From Actinomyces sp. oral taxon 897 (GTDB taxonomy: Bacteria > Actinomycetota > Actinomycetes > Actinomycetales > Actinomycetaceae), in NCBI RefSeq assembly GCF_002999235.1, contig NZ_CP027236.1, positions 310,001-374,000 of the forward strand: a stretch of 64,000 bases of DNA, read 5' to 3'. The notes below the pieces were generated by a model. The model saw only the letters and a list, made by a program, of their open reading frames with translations. It had not been told where the DNA came from and made no database searches. Shown here in pieces: positions 16,621 to 26,547 of the stretch. The first letter of the stretch is position 1, and each line of letters opens with the position of its first letter. The translations under genes and the position numbers were made by a program.

Positions 16621-17022
16621 GTGACCGGTCCAGGACGGCTGCTTGAGCGCTGCCGACGCGAGGAGGGGGCCTCCAGCGTCGAGCTCCTCGTCTTCTTCCC
16701 CCTGCTGCTCCTCATTATCCTCGTGACCGTCCAGGTCTCCCTGAGCTGGTACGGCAACGAGGTCGCCATCTCCACCGCCCGCGAGGTCGCCCGGGAGATC
16801 CGCGACGGCACGAACGTCAGCCAGGCGCAGCAGGGCGGCACCCGCTACGCACGCAGCACCGGCGGCAGCGCGCTGACCGACGTCGTCGTGAACGTCTCCC
16901 TGGGCGGCGACCAGGTCACCGTCGAGGTCACCGGCAAGGCCATGGACATCGTGGCCGGGCTTGCCCCCCGGGTCCGCGCCACCGTCACCTCCCAGCTGGA
17001 GACCTTCCGGGAGGACCGGTGA
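16621..17022 (+). CDS. TadE-like pseudopilin
   Basis: The GTG-started 133-aa product begins with a short basic leader (CRREEGASSVELLVFFPLLL), in which the Glu after the predicted processing site and the following membrane helix are those of TadE-like minor pilins. The remainder is a small extracytoplasmic domain without cysteines. It is placed between the pilin and two further pseudopilin genes, as in other actinobacterial tad loci. Its stop overlaps the next GTG start. Confidence 0.8.
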   Translation: MTGPGRLLERCRREEGASSVELLVFFPLLLLIILVTVQVSLSWYGNEVAISTAREVAREIRDGTNVSQAQQGGTRYARSTGGSALTDVVVNVSLGGDQVTVEVTGKAMDIVAGLAPRVRATVTSQLETFREDR

Positions 17023-17456
17023 GACGCGCGGCCCGGGCCGGAGCCCACCTGCTGCGCCTCGTCCGCGAGGAGGAGGGCACCATGAGCGTGGAGATGGTCG
17101 TCCTGGTGCCCGTCCTCCTGCTGGTGGTGCTGGTCGCCGTGGCCGGGGCGCGGCTCGTGTCCACCCAGGCGACGGTCGACGCCGCCTCCCGGGACGCGGC
17201 CCGCGCGGCCTCCATGGCGCGCTCGGCCCCCGGCGCCGCGCAGGCCGCCCGGACCAGCCTGGAGCAGGCCGACACCGAGCGGGCCGACTGCTCGACGGCC
17301 ACCGACGTCAGCGGGTTCGGCCGCGGAGGGACCGTACGGGTCACCGTCACCTGCCGGGTCCACCTGGCCGACCTCGGCCTGGCCTTCCTGCCCGGGACCA
17401 CCACCGTCACCTCGACCACCGTCTCGGTCGTGGACACCAGGAGAGGATCACGATGA
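17019..17456 (+). CDS. TadE/TadF-like pseudopilin
   Basis: The 145-aa product starts at a GTG overlapping the preceding stop (GTGA). After a basic leader it has REEEGTMSVEMVVLVPVLLL, again with a conserved Glu followed by a long hydrophobic helix. The extracellular part has two cysteines (ADCSTAT and VTCRV) that may form a disulphide. This matches TadE/TadF-type minor pilins. The stop overlaps the next start (ATGA). Confidence 0.78.
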   Translation: MRRAARAGAHLLRLVREEEGTMSVEMVVLVPVLLLVVLVAVAGARLVSTQATVDAASRDAARAASMARSAPGAAQAARTSLEQADTERADCSTATDVSGFGRGGTVRVTVTCRVHLADLGLAFLPGTTTVTSTTVSVVDTRRGSR

Positions 17457-17920
17457 GGCGTACCACCCCCGTCCCCACCACGGGCCGCCCCCGCCCGGCC
17501 CGCCTCAGCGAGCGGGGCTCGGTCTCGGTCTTCACCATTATCGTCGCCGGGGTCATGATGGCCCTGGCCGGGCTGTGCATGGAGGGCGGGCGCGTGCTCA
17601 ACGAGCGCGCCACCCTCGCCGACACCGCCGAGCAGGCCGCCAGGGCCGGGGCGCAGGCCGTCTCGGAGCACAGGCTGCGCTCCGAGGGCGTGGTCGTCAT
17701 CGACCCGGCGTCCGCCACCAGGGCGGTGGGCGCCTACCTCGGCGCGACCGGTCAGGACCGCAGCTGGCGGGTCCAGGTCACCGGCAGGACCGTGAGCGTG
17801 ACCATGGAACGCGACCTGCCCACCACGACCCTGCGCCTGGTCGGCGTGGACAGCATCCACGTCGAGGTCACCGGCCAGGCCCGCCTGGCCGTCGGAACCC
17901 GGCAGGAGGGTGACTCATGA
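17453..17920 (+). CDS. TadG-like pilus-associated membrane protein
   Basis: The ATG at 17453 overlaps the previous stop; an in-frame extension upstream lies inside the preceding genes and is rejected. The 155-aa product has a short Arg-rich leader, then ERGSVSVFTIIVAGVMMALAG, a helix typical of Tad-associated TadG/TadE-like proteins. Next come NERATLADTAEQAARAGAQA and a beta-rich tail. TadG proteins usually have a long extracellular domain; this one is short, like the actinobacterial Rv3656c-region type. Its stop overlaps the next gene. Confidence 0.75.
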   Translation: MRRTTPVPTTGRPRPARLSERGSVSVFTIIVAGVMMALAGLCMEGGRVLNERATLADTAEQAARAGAQAVSEHRLRSEGVVVIDPASATRAVGAYLGATGQDRSWRVQVTGRTVSVTMERDLPTTTLRLVGVDSIHVEVTGQARLAVGTRQEGDS

Positions 17921-20622
17921 ACCGTGCCCAGGGCCTGACGACCCGCGGACCGGAACGCTTCCGCGCCCCACGCGAGCCCGAGCGGGCGCCCGCCTGGCGC
18001 TCGGTGGCCTCGGCCCTGGTCCTGGCCCTCCTCGTCCTGGGCGTGCCCGTCGGGCTGGGGGCGTGCGCCGGCGCGCCGCCCGTGCCCCACCACCTGGGCC
18101 TGGACCTGCTGGACGCCCCGCTGGGCCTGGGCGCCGTCCTGGGCCTGCTCCAGTGGGTCCTGTGGCTGGCCTGGCTCCAGCTCACGGTCTGTACGGTGGT
18201 GGAGACCGTCTCCGCGATCCGGGGCCGGGACGTGCCCGCCCACGTCCCCCTTGCCGGCGGCATGCAGGAGCTGGTGCGCCGCCTGGTCGCCTCCGCCCTG
18301 CTCCTGGGTGCGCTAGGGGCCCCGCTCGCCGCCGCGGCCCCCGTGGACCCGGGCACGGGGGCCGGTTCCGGGACGGCCGCCGTCCAGGTCTCCGACGCCA
18401 GCAGCCCGGACGCCCCGGAGGCCTCCCGGGACGAACCCGGTACCGGCCAGGAGACGGGGCGCTCGGGCGCGGTCACGCAGGTGCGCTACATGCTCGGTGA
18501 CACGGAGCTCGACCCGCAGGTCGGTGCCGAGCTGGTGGGGCGCCTGGTCTACGTGGTCCGGCCGCCTGAGGGCTACTACCACGACAACCTCTGGGACATC
18601 GCCCTGCGGTCCCTGGGGGACGGGCGCGCCTACCAGCAGATCTACGAGCTCAACGTGGGGCGGGTGCAGGCCGACGGACGCAGCCTGGAGCTGGCCCGGC
18701 TCATCCAGCCCTACTGGCTGCTCGTCATGCCCGAGGGCGCCCAGGGGGTGGAACGGGTCGTGGAGGTCCCGGTGACCGACCCCGAACCGGCCCCGCCGGC
18801 ACCGGCGCCCCAGGAGCAGGACACCTCCCCGGACCAGGAGCAACAGGACCAGCCCGGCCAGGACGCCGTCCCCCGGGCCGAGAGCGTCCCCGGCGCCCAG
18901 GTCCCCGCCGTCGGCGCCCTGCTCGCCGCCTCCGTCCTGAGCCTGCTGGCCTACCAGCGCCGCCGGGCGGTAGGCGGGCGGCCCCAGGACGACGCCACCG
19001 AGCTGGAACGCAGGCTCCTTGTCAGCGCCGACCCCGAGCGCCTCGAGCGTCTCGACCGGATCCTGCGGGGCCTGGGCGCCCTGGAGCCCCGCCCGGCCCC
19101 CTACGCGGTGCTCATTGACGACGACGCCTGCCGGCTGCGCCTGGCCCGCCCCCTGGGAACCGCGCCGCAGCCCTGGGAGGTCCGTGACGACGGCCTGACC
19201 TGGGTCCTGCCCGCCGGCAGGGAGCCGGAACCCGCTGACGCCCCGCCGCTCCTGCCCGGCCTGGCGCACCTGGGCCGGGACGACCAGGGCGCCGACGTCC
19301 TGGTGGACCTCGCCGCCGCCGACGGTGAGATCGCGGTCACCGGCGACCCGACCGCGGCGGCCGAGGTCGTGGCGGCCCTCGCCCTGGGGCTGTGCACCAG
19401 CCCCTGGTCCACCCGCTCCCTCGTGACGGGGGCCGGGCTCCCGGCCGCCCTGCGCCGTCTCGTGGGCGAGCGCCTGCACGACCCGGAGGACCTGGCCGAC
19501 CTGGAGGACCAGGTGCTCCGCGACGGCGTCCTGACCGGGCAGGCCCCCGACGCGGCCCCGGCCTTCATGCTCGTCGTCGGCGCCCAGACCCTGCCGGCCC
19601 CGCCACCCGGACGTCAGGTGACCGTCATCCGGGCCGGGGCCCACCGGCACGCCCGCTGGCAGATCGAGGTGGACTCGCTGGGGACCGCGCACATCGACCC
19701 GCTGGACGTGGCCCTGACCGCCAGCCGCGCCACCGAGGAGGACCTGCGCCACCTGGTGGACCTGCTGCCCCAGGCCGACACACCCCAGGGGCCCCGGCCC
19801 GCAGGCCGCAGGCGCCCACCCGTCCCCGACCCGCCCCGGCCGCCGCTGACCACCGCCGAGCTGCGTGCCGCCCCGGTACGCCTCCACATCCTGGGGCAGG
19901 TCCAGGTCGAGGGAGCCGGGACCACCGAGCCCGGGCGCCGCGACCTGCTGACCGAGGCGGCCCTGTGCGTGGCCCTCAACCCCGGGGGGATCCGCCCCCT
20001 GACCCTGGGGGCCATGCTCTGGCCCCTGGGCGTCACCAGCGACGTGGTGACCCAGACCGTGCGCAGGCTGAGGGCCTGGCTCGGCTACGACCCCGACGGC
20101 CTACCCCACCTGCGTGAGGACGACGACGGCCGCCTGCTCCTGGGGCCGGGGGCCGTCCTGGACTGGGACGTGCTGCGCTCCCTGCTGGAGGCCTCCCGCA
20201 CCGCTGGGCCCGGGCGTGAGGCGGCCGTGCTCCTGGAGGCCCTGCGGCTGGTCCGCGGCCCGGTGGCCGCCGGTGTGCCCGCCCGGCGCTACAGCTGGCT
20301 CGCCCGGGTACGCACCGCCCGCCAGCTGGAGACCCTGGTGGTGGACGCGGCGCACCGCGTGGTGGAGCTCCTGGGCGGGACCGACCCCGCCGGCGCCGCC
20401 CAGGCGGTCGCCGTGGGGCTCCAGGTCGTGGACCTCAACCAGGTCCTGTGGCGCGACCGGCTGCGGCTGGCCGCCCAGGAGGGCACCGGGCCCCTGGCCG
20501 AGGCGGTCCAGGAGCTCCTGCAGGCGGCGGGGGCGCAGGACCTGGCCGCCGTCGACCCCGCTACCGCCGCGCTGGTGGAGGACCTGGCCCCGGGCCTGTC
20601 CTACCACCGGCACAGCGCCTAG
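17917..20622 (+). CDS. Membrane-bound LysM/BTAD-domain regulator-like protein
   Basis: The 901-aa product has hydrophobic segments near residues 29-52, 68-103 and 126-146. A LysM-like domain follows (about 208-275; DNLWDIALRSLGDGRAYQQI), then a Pro/Gln-rich linker and a further helix (about 329-345) ending in Arg residues. A long cytoplasmic part comes next. The C-terminal 250 residues (from VRLHILGQVQVEG) look like the winged-helix plus bacterial transcriptional activator (BTAD) fold seen in SARP-type regulators. Proteins combining LysM and BTAD occur in actinobacterial tad loci, from memory. The topology suggests that wall sensing outside could be linked to DNA binding or scaffolding inside. 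The start overlaps the previous stop; the stop is 8 bp before the EssC-like gene. Confidence 0.72.
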   Translation: MNRAQGLTTRGPERFRAPREPERAPAWRSVASALVLALLVLGVPVGLGACAGAPPVPHHLGLDLLDAPLGLGAVLGLLQWVLWLAWLQLTVCTVVETVSAIRGRDVPAHVPLAGGMQELVRRLVASALLLGALGAPLAAAAPVDPGTGAGSGTAAVQVSDASSPDAPEASRDEPGTGQETGRSGAVTQVRYMLGDTELDPQVGAELVGRLVYVVRPPEGYYHDNLWDIALRSLGDGRAYQQIYELNVGRVQADGRSLELARLIQPYWLLVMPEGAQGVERVVEVPVTDPEPAPPAPAPQEQDTSPDQEQQDQPGQDAVPRAESVPGAQVPAVGALLAASVLSLLAYQRRRAVGGRPQDDATELERRLLVSADPERLERLDRILRGLGALEPRPAPYAVLIDDDACRLRLARPLGTAPQPWEVRDDGLTWVLPAGREPEPADAPPLLPGLAHLGRDDQGADVLVDLAAADGEIAVTGDPTAAAEVVAALALGLCTSPWSTRSLVTGAGLPAALRRLVGERLHDPEDLADLEDQVLRDGVLTGQAPDAAPAFMLVVGAQTLPAPPPGRQVTVIRAGAHRHARWQIEVDSLGTAHIDPLDVALTASRATEEDLRHLVDLLPQADTPQGPRPAGRRRPPVPDPPRPPLTTAELRAAPVRLHILGQVQVEGAGTTEPGRRDLLTEAALCVALNPGGIRPLTLGAMLWPLGVTSDVVTQTVRRLRAWLGYDPDGLPHLREDDDGRLLLGPGAVLDWDVLRSLLEASRTAGPGREAAVLLEALRLVRGPVAAGVPARRYSWLARVRTARQLETLVVDAAHRVVELLGGTDPAGAAQAVAVGLQVVDLNQVLWRDRLRLAAQEGTGPLAEAVQELLQAAGAQDLAAVDPATAALVEDLAPGLSYHRHSA

Positions 20623-20630
20623 GAGCGGGC

Positions 20631-23600
20631 GTGCAGCTCCTCGTGACCGTCCGGCGCCCCCGTGAGACGGTGGGCTACGACCTGCTGGTGACCACCCCGC
20701 CGGAGGCGACCGTGGGTGAGCTCGCCCGGTTCCTGGACGACCAGGTCCCCCACGGCGGGACCCGGCACCCTGGGCCCACGCCACCGGGGCAGGACGGGTC
20801 CCCCCACCCCGACCCGCCCCCCGGGCTGTGGGACGGGCGGACCCTGCTGGAGGCGGGCGCCCGCCTCGGGGACGGCCCGGTCCGGGACGGCATGATGCTG
20901 GGCCTGGGGGCACCGGTGCCCGGGAGCCTGGAGCCCACCGGCGTCGTCGAGGTGCGGGTGGTCGCGGGCCCCGGCGCTGGCGCCGTCCACCGCCTCGGCC
21001 TGGGCCACTACACGCTGGGCGGCCCCGGCTGCGACGTCTGCCCGGTGGGGCTGGGGGAGGAGACCAGGGCCCTGGCCACCATCGAGGTCGCCGCGGGCGG
21101 CACGGTCCGCCTGCACCCCGTTGACGAGGCTGCCAGCCGTGAGGCCCCCGTCCTGGCCCCCCGCCACCGGCCCCTGCCGGGGCCCCTGGTCCTGGACGCG
21201 CCCGCCACCGCCGGCCGACGGCGTCGCAGGCTGCTGCGCCGCGACCCCGAGGCGGTCCTGGGGGGCAAGGAGCAGCGTGACCCCGAGGGCCCGCGACTGC
21301 TGGTCGAGCTCGACCGCCGTCAGGTGGAGCCGGGGGCGGTGTGGCGGCAGGGCGCGCTCCTCACCGTCGGGAGCAACCTGCTGACCGCGGGTCCCGTGCC
21401 CGCGGCGGACGCGGTCACCACCCCCACGCCCGAGGAGCCCAGCGTGGACTTCAACCGCCCGCCCCGCCTGAGCCGCCCGGAGCGCACCACGGAGTTCACC
21501 CTCCCCACGCAGCCGGAGAGACTACGCAAGGCACCCATACCGCTGACGGTCATGCTCTCTCCCATTGTCATGGGCGGAGCGATGTTCCTCATGACCGGCA
21601 GAGCCTACTCGTTGCTGTTCGTTATTCTTTCACCATTGATGATGATCGCTAATGTCGTCCAGGGGCGCAGCAACTCCAAGCGGCAGTACCGGGAGGCAAT
21701 GAGACGCTACCGGGAGCAGCGCACCACCGTCGAGGACGCGGCCTGGGAGGCGCTGACCCAGGAGAGGCGTCAGCGCCGCCTGGACTGCCCCGACGCCGCC
21801 GAGCTCCTCCTACGGGCCACCGGCCCCCGTGCCGCCCTGTGGGAGAGGCGCCCTGGCGACCCGGACTGGCTGGAGCTGCGGGTCGGGACCGCCGACCAGC
21901 CCAGCGGGGTCCTCATGCACGACCCGGCCCGGGCCCGTCACGAGGAGCCCCTGGTGTGGACCGCGCCGGACGTCCCCGTCAGCGTGCACCTGGGACGCCT
22001 GGGCGTGGTGGGCGTGACCGGCACCCGCCGGGAGCGGGTCGCCGCCTGGCTGACGGCCCAGTGCGCCACCCTCCACTCCCCGACGGAGCTGGGCGTCGTC
22101 CTACTCATAGACCCCGGCCAGGGGGCCGCCGGGGCCCGCAGGTGGGACTGGTGCCGGTGGCTGCCGCACCTGCGGACCGAGCCCGGGGCCCCGGCCCGCG
22201 TCGGCCTGGACGAGGAGTCCGTCTCCCGGCGCGTCAACGAGCTGCTGACCGTCCTGGACGCCCGGGCGCAGGGCGAGGAGGTGGGGGAGAGGGCGGTCGT
22301 GGTCCTCGACGGCGCCCACGCCCTGCGGCTGCGCCCGGGGGTGGTCCGCCTCCTGCGTGAGGGCCCGGCCGCGGGCCTCCGCCTGGTCTGCGTGGACACG
22401 GACCGGACCTCCCTGCCCCAGGAGTGCCGTGCGGTGGTGGACACCACCGGCCCCACGCCGTCGGTCAGCCAGACGGACGCCTACACGGTGGAGCACGTCC
22501 TGCTGGACGAGCCCGGTGACGACTGGTGCGAGAGGCTGGCACGCGCCCTGGCGCCCGTGCGCGACGTCTCCGCCCTGGCCGACGACGGCGCCGTCCCGTC
22601 CTCCTCCCGGCTGCTGGACGTCCTGGGGATGCCCGAGGCCCGGCTCGAGGACGTCCTGCGCTCCTGGCGCCGGGCACGCCCCACCACCCGCGCCGTCATC
22701 GGGGAGGACGCGGAGGGGACCTTTACCGTGGACGTGCGTGCCGACGGCCCCCACGCCCTGGTCGCGGGGACCACCGGCTCAGGCAAGTCCGAGCTCCTCC
22801 AGACCCTCATCGCCTCCCTGTGCGTGGGCAACACGCCCGCGTCCATGACCTTCGTCCTAGTTGACTACAAGGGCGGTGCCGCCTTCAAGGACTGCGCCCG
22901 TCTGCCGCACACGGTGGGCATGGTCACCGACCTCGACGGGCACCTGACCAGCCGCGCGCTGGAGTCGCTCGGGGCCGAGCTGCGCCGCCGCGAGCGCCAG
23001 CTGGCGGCGGCGGACGCCAAGGACATCGAGGACTACACCGCCGCCACGGGCCCCCAGGACGAGCCCATGCCCCGCCTGGTGATCATTATCGACGAGTTCG
23101 CGGCGCTGGTGGCCGAGCTGCCCGACTTCGTCACCGGCCTGGTGGACATCGCCCGACGCGGCCGCTCGCTGGGGGTCCACCTGGTGCTGGCCACCCAGCG
23201 TCCGGCGGGCGTGGTCTCCGCGGAGATCAAGTCCAACACCAACCTGCGGATCGCCCTGCGCGTGACCGACGAGAACGACTCCCAGGACGTCATCGAGTCC
23301 TCCGCCTCCGCCCACATCCCTCCCGCGCTGCCCGGACGCGCCTACGCCCGGCTGGGGCACGCCAGCCTGCACCCCTTTCAGGCCTCGCGCGTGGGAGGCA
23401 GGCCCCCGGGCAGCGGGCCGAGGGCGCCCCTGCGGTCCCGGTCCCTGAGCCTGTCCGGCCTCGCCCACCGGGAGGTGGCCCCGCCGCAGGCCGAGGAGGA
23501 CGCCACCGTCCCCACCGACCTGTCCCGCCTCGTGGGGTCCATGGGGCGGGCTCGCGAGGAGCTGGGGATCGCCCTGCCGCACCGGCCCTGGCTGCCGCCC

Positions 23601-25262
23601 CTGCCCGCGGTGGTGACCATGGACGGGCTCCACGACCTCCTGGCCGCCCAGGCGGGGCCCGGTGGCGGGCAGGGCGAGCCGGGGGACGGGGCCCGGGGGG
23701 CGGAGGGCGCAGGCCCCGCCGGGGCGGTGGACCCACGTGCCCGCGGGCTGCTGCCCCCGCTCGTCCTGGGCCTGGAGGACTGCCCGGGTGAGCAGGCCCA
23801 GAAGGTCATGACCTGGGACTACACGTGTGCGGGGCACCTGGGGGTGGCCGGGTCCGCCGGCTCGGGGCGCTCGACCCTGCTGCGGGGGATCGCCGCGGAG
23901 GTGGCCCGTACCACGTCCCCGGAGGAGGTGCACGTCTACGGGATCGACGCCGGGACGGGCGCCCTCCTGCCGTGCACCAGGCTGCCGCACGTGGGCGCCG
24001 TGGTGACACGGGACCAGCCTGAGCGGCTCCGGCGGCTCCTGGACCTCCTGGGGCGTGAGGTCACCCGGCGCCAGCAGCTCCTGGCCCTGGACGGCCTGGC
24101 GTCCGTGGCCGAGCAGCGCCTGGCCGCCAGCCCGCAGGAGCGCCTGCCCTACCTCCTGCTGCTCATTGACCGGTGGGACTCCTACGTGGCCAGCTTCGAG
24201 TCCGTGGACGGGGGCGCCCTGGTGGAGCGCGTGGAGCTCCTGCTGCGTGAGGGCGGTGCCGTGGGCCTGCACGTGGTGATGGCCGGGGACCAGACGGTGT
24301 GCCGGGGGCGTATGGGCATGATGCTGGAGGACCGCCTGGCGCTGCGCCTGCCCGCGGCGGAGAACTACGACATGGTGGGGATGCGCCCCCGGGACGTGCC
24401 CGTGTCCATGCCCTCGGGCCGGGCCTTCCGCGCGGGCGCCCGGCCCCGGGAGGTCCAGGTGGGGCTGCTGGACGCCTCCCCGGCGGGGACGGCCCAGGTG
24501 GCTGCCGTCCACGCCCTGGCGCGCCAGGCCGGCCGGCAGTGGTCGCAGGTACCGCGCTCCCGGTGCCCCAGGCACGTTGACGAGCTCCCCGTGGCGATCT
24601 CCCTGACCCAGGCGCTCGCCCTGGGCCCGCCCCCGGGTCGGGGATCCTTCTGCCTGGCCGTGGGCGGGGACGACCTGGGGCTGCTGCCCCTGCGGATGGA
24701 GGAGGTCGGCAACGGCGTCCTGGTGACGGGGCCACGTCGCTCAGGGCGCTCGACGGCCCTGTACGTGGGGGCCCTCACGGCCCTGGACGCCGGGGCGCAG
24801 GTGGTGGCGGTGGCCCCCGGGCGCTCCCCGCTGCGCTGCCTGCAGGGGCGGCCGGGGGTCCTGGGCGTCCTGGGGGAGGACGCCGTGGCCGCCGACCTGC
24901 TCGGGCTGATCCGGCACGCCCCCTCCGAGGTCCTTCTCGTCGTGGACGACTTCGAGTTCCTGGGCCCCGACCACAAGCTCGCCCCGGTGCTGGAGAAGCA
25001 CCTCAAGACCTGCCGCGACGCGCCCGGGGGCGTGCTGGTCTCCTGCGGTGTCGACGAGATCCAGGGGCTGTACCGTGGCCTGGTGGGGCAGGTCCGCAAG
25101 AACCGCACCGGCCTGCTCCTGGCACCCCGGTCCGCCGACGACGGCAGCTACCTCTCCGCCAGGCTGCCGCGCTCGGTGGGGGCCCCGGTCCCCATGGGGC
25201 GCGGGATCCTGGTCACCGCGCACCGGTGGACCTGGGTCCAGGTCCCCGACGCGCGGCCGTAA
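20631..25262 (+). CDS. FHA-containing FtsK/SpoIIIE type VII secretion ATPase (EssC/EccC class)
   Basis: I set the start at the GTG at 20631. An AGGAG site overlaps the preceding stop, and VQLLVTVRRPRETVGYDLLV begins a ubiquitin-like/YukD-like fold. The product is 1543 aa. An FHA-like domain follows (about 100-170), then a membrane pair near residues 302-342 (PIPLTVMLSPIVMGGAMFLM). Three RecA-like ATPase modules come next: D1 Walker A GTTGSGKS (about 713) with Walker B VIIIDEFAAL (about 818), D2 GSAGSGRS (about 1073) and D3 GPRRSGRS (about 1366). D1 is canonical; D2 and D3 have Arg before the final Ser, as degenerate modules often do. This class drives WXG100 export. No EccB, EccD, EccE or mycosin gene is in the window. 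It follows the Tad genes in one operon. Confidence 0.88.
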   Translation: MQLLVTVRRPRETVGYDLLVTTPPEATVGELARFLDDQVPHGGTRHPGPTPPGQDGSPHPDPPPGLWDGRTLLEAGARLGDGPVRDGMMLGLGAPVPGSLEPTGVVEVRVVAGPGAGAVHRLGLGHYTLGGPGCDVCPVGLGEETRALATIEVAAGGTVRLHPVDEAASREAPVLAPRHRPLPGPLVLDAPATAGRRRRRLLRRDPEAVLGGKEQRDPEGPRLLVELDRRQVEPGAVWRQGALLTVGSNLLTAGPVPAADAVTTPTPEEPSVDFNRPPRLSRPERTTEFTLPTQPERLRKAPIPLTVMLSPIVMGGAMFLMTGRAYSLLFVILSPLMMIANVVQGRSNSKRQYREAMRRYREQRTTVEDAAWEALTQERRQRRLDCPDAAELLLRATGPRAALWERRPGDPDWLELRVGTADQPSGVLMHDPARARHEEPLVWTAPDVPVSVHLGRLGVVGVTGTRRERVAAWLTAQCATLHSPTELGVVLLIDPGQGAAGARRWDWCRWLPHLRTEPGAPARVGLDEESVSRRVNELLTVLDARAQGEEVGERAVVVLDGAHALRLRPGVVRLLREGPAAGLRLVCVDTDRTSLPQECRAVVDTTGPTPSVSQTDAYTVEHVLLDEPGDDWCERLARALAPVRDVSALADDGAVPSSSRLLDVLGMPEARLEDVLRSWRRARPTTRAVIGEDAEGTFTVDVRADGPHALVAGTTGSGKSELLQTLIASLCVGNTPASMTFVLVDYKGGAAFKDCARLPHTVGMVTDLDGHLTSRALESLGAELRRRERQLAAADAKDIEDYTAATGPQDEPMPRLVIIIDEFAALVAELPDFVTGLVDIARRGRSLGVHLVLATQRPAGVVSAEIKSNTNLRIALRVTDENDSQDVIESSASAHIPPALPGRAYARLGHASLHPFQASRVGGRPPGSGPRAPLRSRSLSLSGLAHREVAPPQAEEDATVPTDLSRLVGSMGRAREELGIALPHRPWLPPLPAVVTMDGLHDLLAAQAGPGGGQGEPGDGARGAEGAGPAGAVDPRARGLLPPLVLGLEDCPGEQAQKVMTWDYTCAGHLGVAGSAGSGRSTLLRGIAAEVARTTSPEEVHVYGIDAGTGALLPCTRLPHVGAVVTRDQPERLRRLLDLLGREVTRRQQLLALDGLASVAEQRLAASPQERLPYLLLLIDRWDSYVASFESVDGGALVERVELLLREGGAVGLHVVMAGDQTVCRGRMGMMLEDRLALRLPAAENYDMVGMRPRDVPVSMPSGRAFRAGARPREVQVGLLDASPAGTAQVAAVHALARQAGRQWSQVPRSRCPRHVDELPVAISLTQALALGPPPGRGSFCLAVGGDDLGLLPLRMEEVGNGVLVTGPRRSGRSTALYVGALTALDAGAQVVAVAPGRSPLRCLQGRPGVLGVLGEDAVAADLLGLIRHAPSEVLLVVDDFEFLGPDHKLAPVLEKHLKTCRDAPGGVLVSCGVDEIQGLYRGLVGQVRKNRTGLLLAPRSADDGSYLSARLPRSVGAPVPMGRGILVTAHRWTWVQVPDARP

Positions 25263-25340
25263 GGGCCCTCACCACGCGATACCCTCGTGCCCGGGCACCC
25301 GCACGTGCCCGCAGCCCGACGTCTGGAGGTAGGACGAGCC

Positions 25341-26543
25341 ATGGACCTGTACGAGTACCAGGCCAGGGACCTGTTCGCCGCGCACGGGGTGCCCGTGCTC
25401 GACGGGCGCCTGGCCACCAGCCCGCAGGAGGCCCAGGCCGCCGCCGCCGCGCTCCTGGCCCAGGGAGCCCCCCTGGTGGTGGTCAAGGCGCAGGTCAAGA
25501 CCGGGGGGCGGGGCAAGGCCGGGGGCGTGCGGCTCGCCCGCACCGCCGCCGGGGCCCGGCAGGAGGCCGAGGCCGTCCTGGGCATGGACATCAAGGGGCA
25601 CACCGTCCGCTCCGTCCTGGTCGCCGAGGGCGCCGACATCGCCTCCGAGTTCTACCTCTCGGTGCTCCTGGACCGTGCCGGGCGCAGGTACCTGGCCATG
25701 TGCTCGCGCGAGGGCGGCGTGGACATCGAGGTCCTCGCCGCCGAGCGCCCCCAGGCCCTGGCCCGCGTCGGCGTCGACCCGCTGACCGGCATGACCCCCG
25801 CGCTGGCGGCCCGTCTCGTGGCCGAGGCCGGGTTCGAGCCCGGGGAGGTGGCCGAGGCCGTCACCGACGTGGTCCTGCGCCTGTGGGAGGTCCTCACCGG
25901 TGAGGACGCCACCCTGGTGGAGGTCAACCCCCTAGTGCTGACCACCGGTGGGCGCGTCCTGGCCCTGGACGGCAAGGTCACCCTGGACGACAACGCTGGC
26001 TTCCGCCACCCCGGCCACGCCGACCTGGTGGACCGCGCCGAGACCGACCCCCTGGAGGCCAGGGCCCGGGCCGCGGGCCTGAACTACGTCAAGCTCTCCG
26101 GCCAGGTCGGTGTCATGGGCAACGGGGCGGGCCTGGTCATGTCCACCCTCGACGTGGTGGCCTACGCCGGTGAGCGCCACGGGGGGATGCGCCCGGCCAA
26201 CTTCCTGGACCTGGGCGGCGGCTCCAGCGCCGAGGTCATGGCCACCGGCCTGGAGGTGGTGGCCTCCGACCCCCAGGTACGCGCCATCCTGGTCAACGTC
26301 TTCGGCGGCATCACCTCCTGCGACACGGTGGCCGACGGGCTCGTCGCCGCCGTGGACCGCCTGGGGGGCCTGCCCAAGCCCGTGGTGCTCCGCCTGGACG
26401 GCAACAACGCCGACCTGGGGCGGGCGATCCTGACCGAGGCCGCCGTCGACGGCGTCGAGCTCGTGGACACCATGGACGCGGCGGCCGACCGCGTCACCGC
26501 CATCGCCGAGCAGATCACCAGCACGTCCAGCACGGAGGCCTGA
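25341..26543 (+). CDS. sucC: Succinyl-CoA ligase beta subunit
   Basis: The product is 400 aa. It joins SucD to convert succinyl-CoA to succinate with ATP (or GTP) formation in the TCA cycle. The start [20 protein letters not shown] is typical and follows GGAGG. An ATP-grasp domain occupies the first 240 residues ([18 protein letters not shown] as nucleotide loop; EVNPLVLT), and the CoA-ligase domain follows ([30 protein letters not shown]). I chose 25341 over an upstream in-frame ATG because of the ribosome site. It is 78 bp after the EssC-like gene on the same strand and 4 bp before sucD. Confidence 0.96.
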   Translation: MDLYEYQARDLFAAHGVPVLDGRLATSPQEAQAAAAALLAQGAPLVVVKAQVKTGGRGKAGGVRLARTAAGARQEAEAVLGMDIKGHTVRSVLVAEGADIASEFYLSVLLDRAGRRYLAMCSREGGVDIEVLAAERPQALARVGVDPLTGMTPALAARLVAEAGFEPGEVAEAVTDVVLRLWEVLTGEDATLVEVNPLVLTTGGRVLALDGKVTLDDNAGFRHPGHADLVDRAETDPLEARARAAGLNYVKLSGQVGVMGNGAGLVMSTLDVVAYAGERHGGMRPANFLDLGGGSSAEVMATGLEVVASDPQVRAILVNVFGGITSCDTVADGLVAAVDRLGGLPKPVVLRLDGNNADLGRAILTEAAVDGVELVDTMDAAADRVTAIAEQITSTSSTEA

Positions 26544-26547
26544 GCCA

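Noticed and set aside
18313..19887. Long minus-strand frame (524 codons) opposite the LysM/BTAD gene
   Set aside because: It is a shadow of GC-rich codon bias. The plus-strand gene has domains, start overlap and operon context; the antisense product is low-complexity Gly/Gln/Arg.
22857..24575. Minus-strand frame (572 codons) opposite the EssC-like gene
   Set aside because: It has no recognisable domain and mirrors the plus-strand coding sequence, which carries clear Walker motifs.
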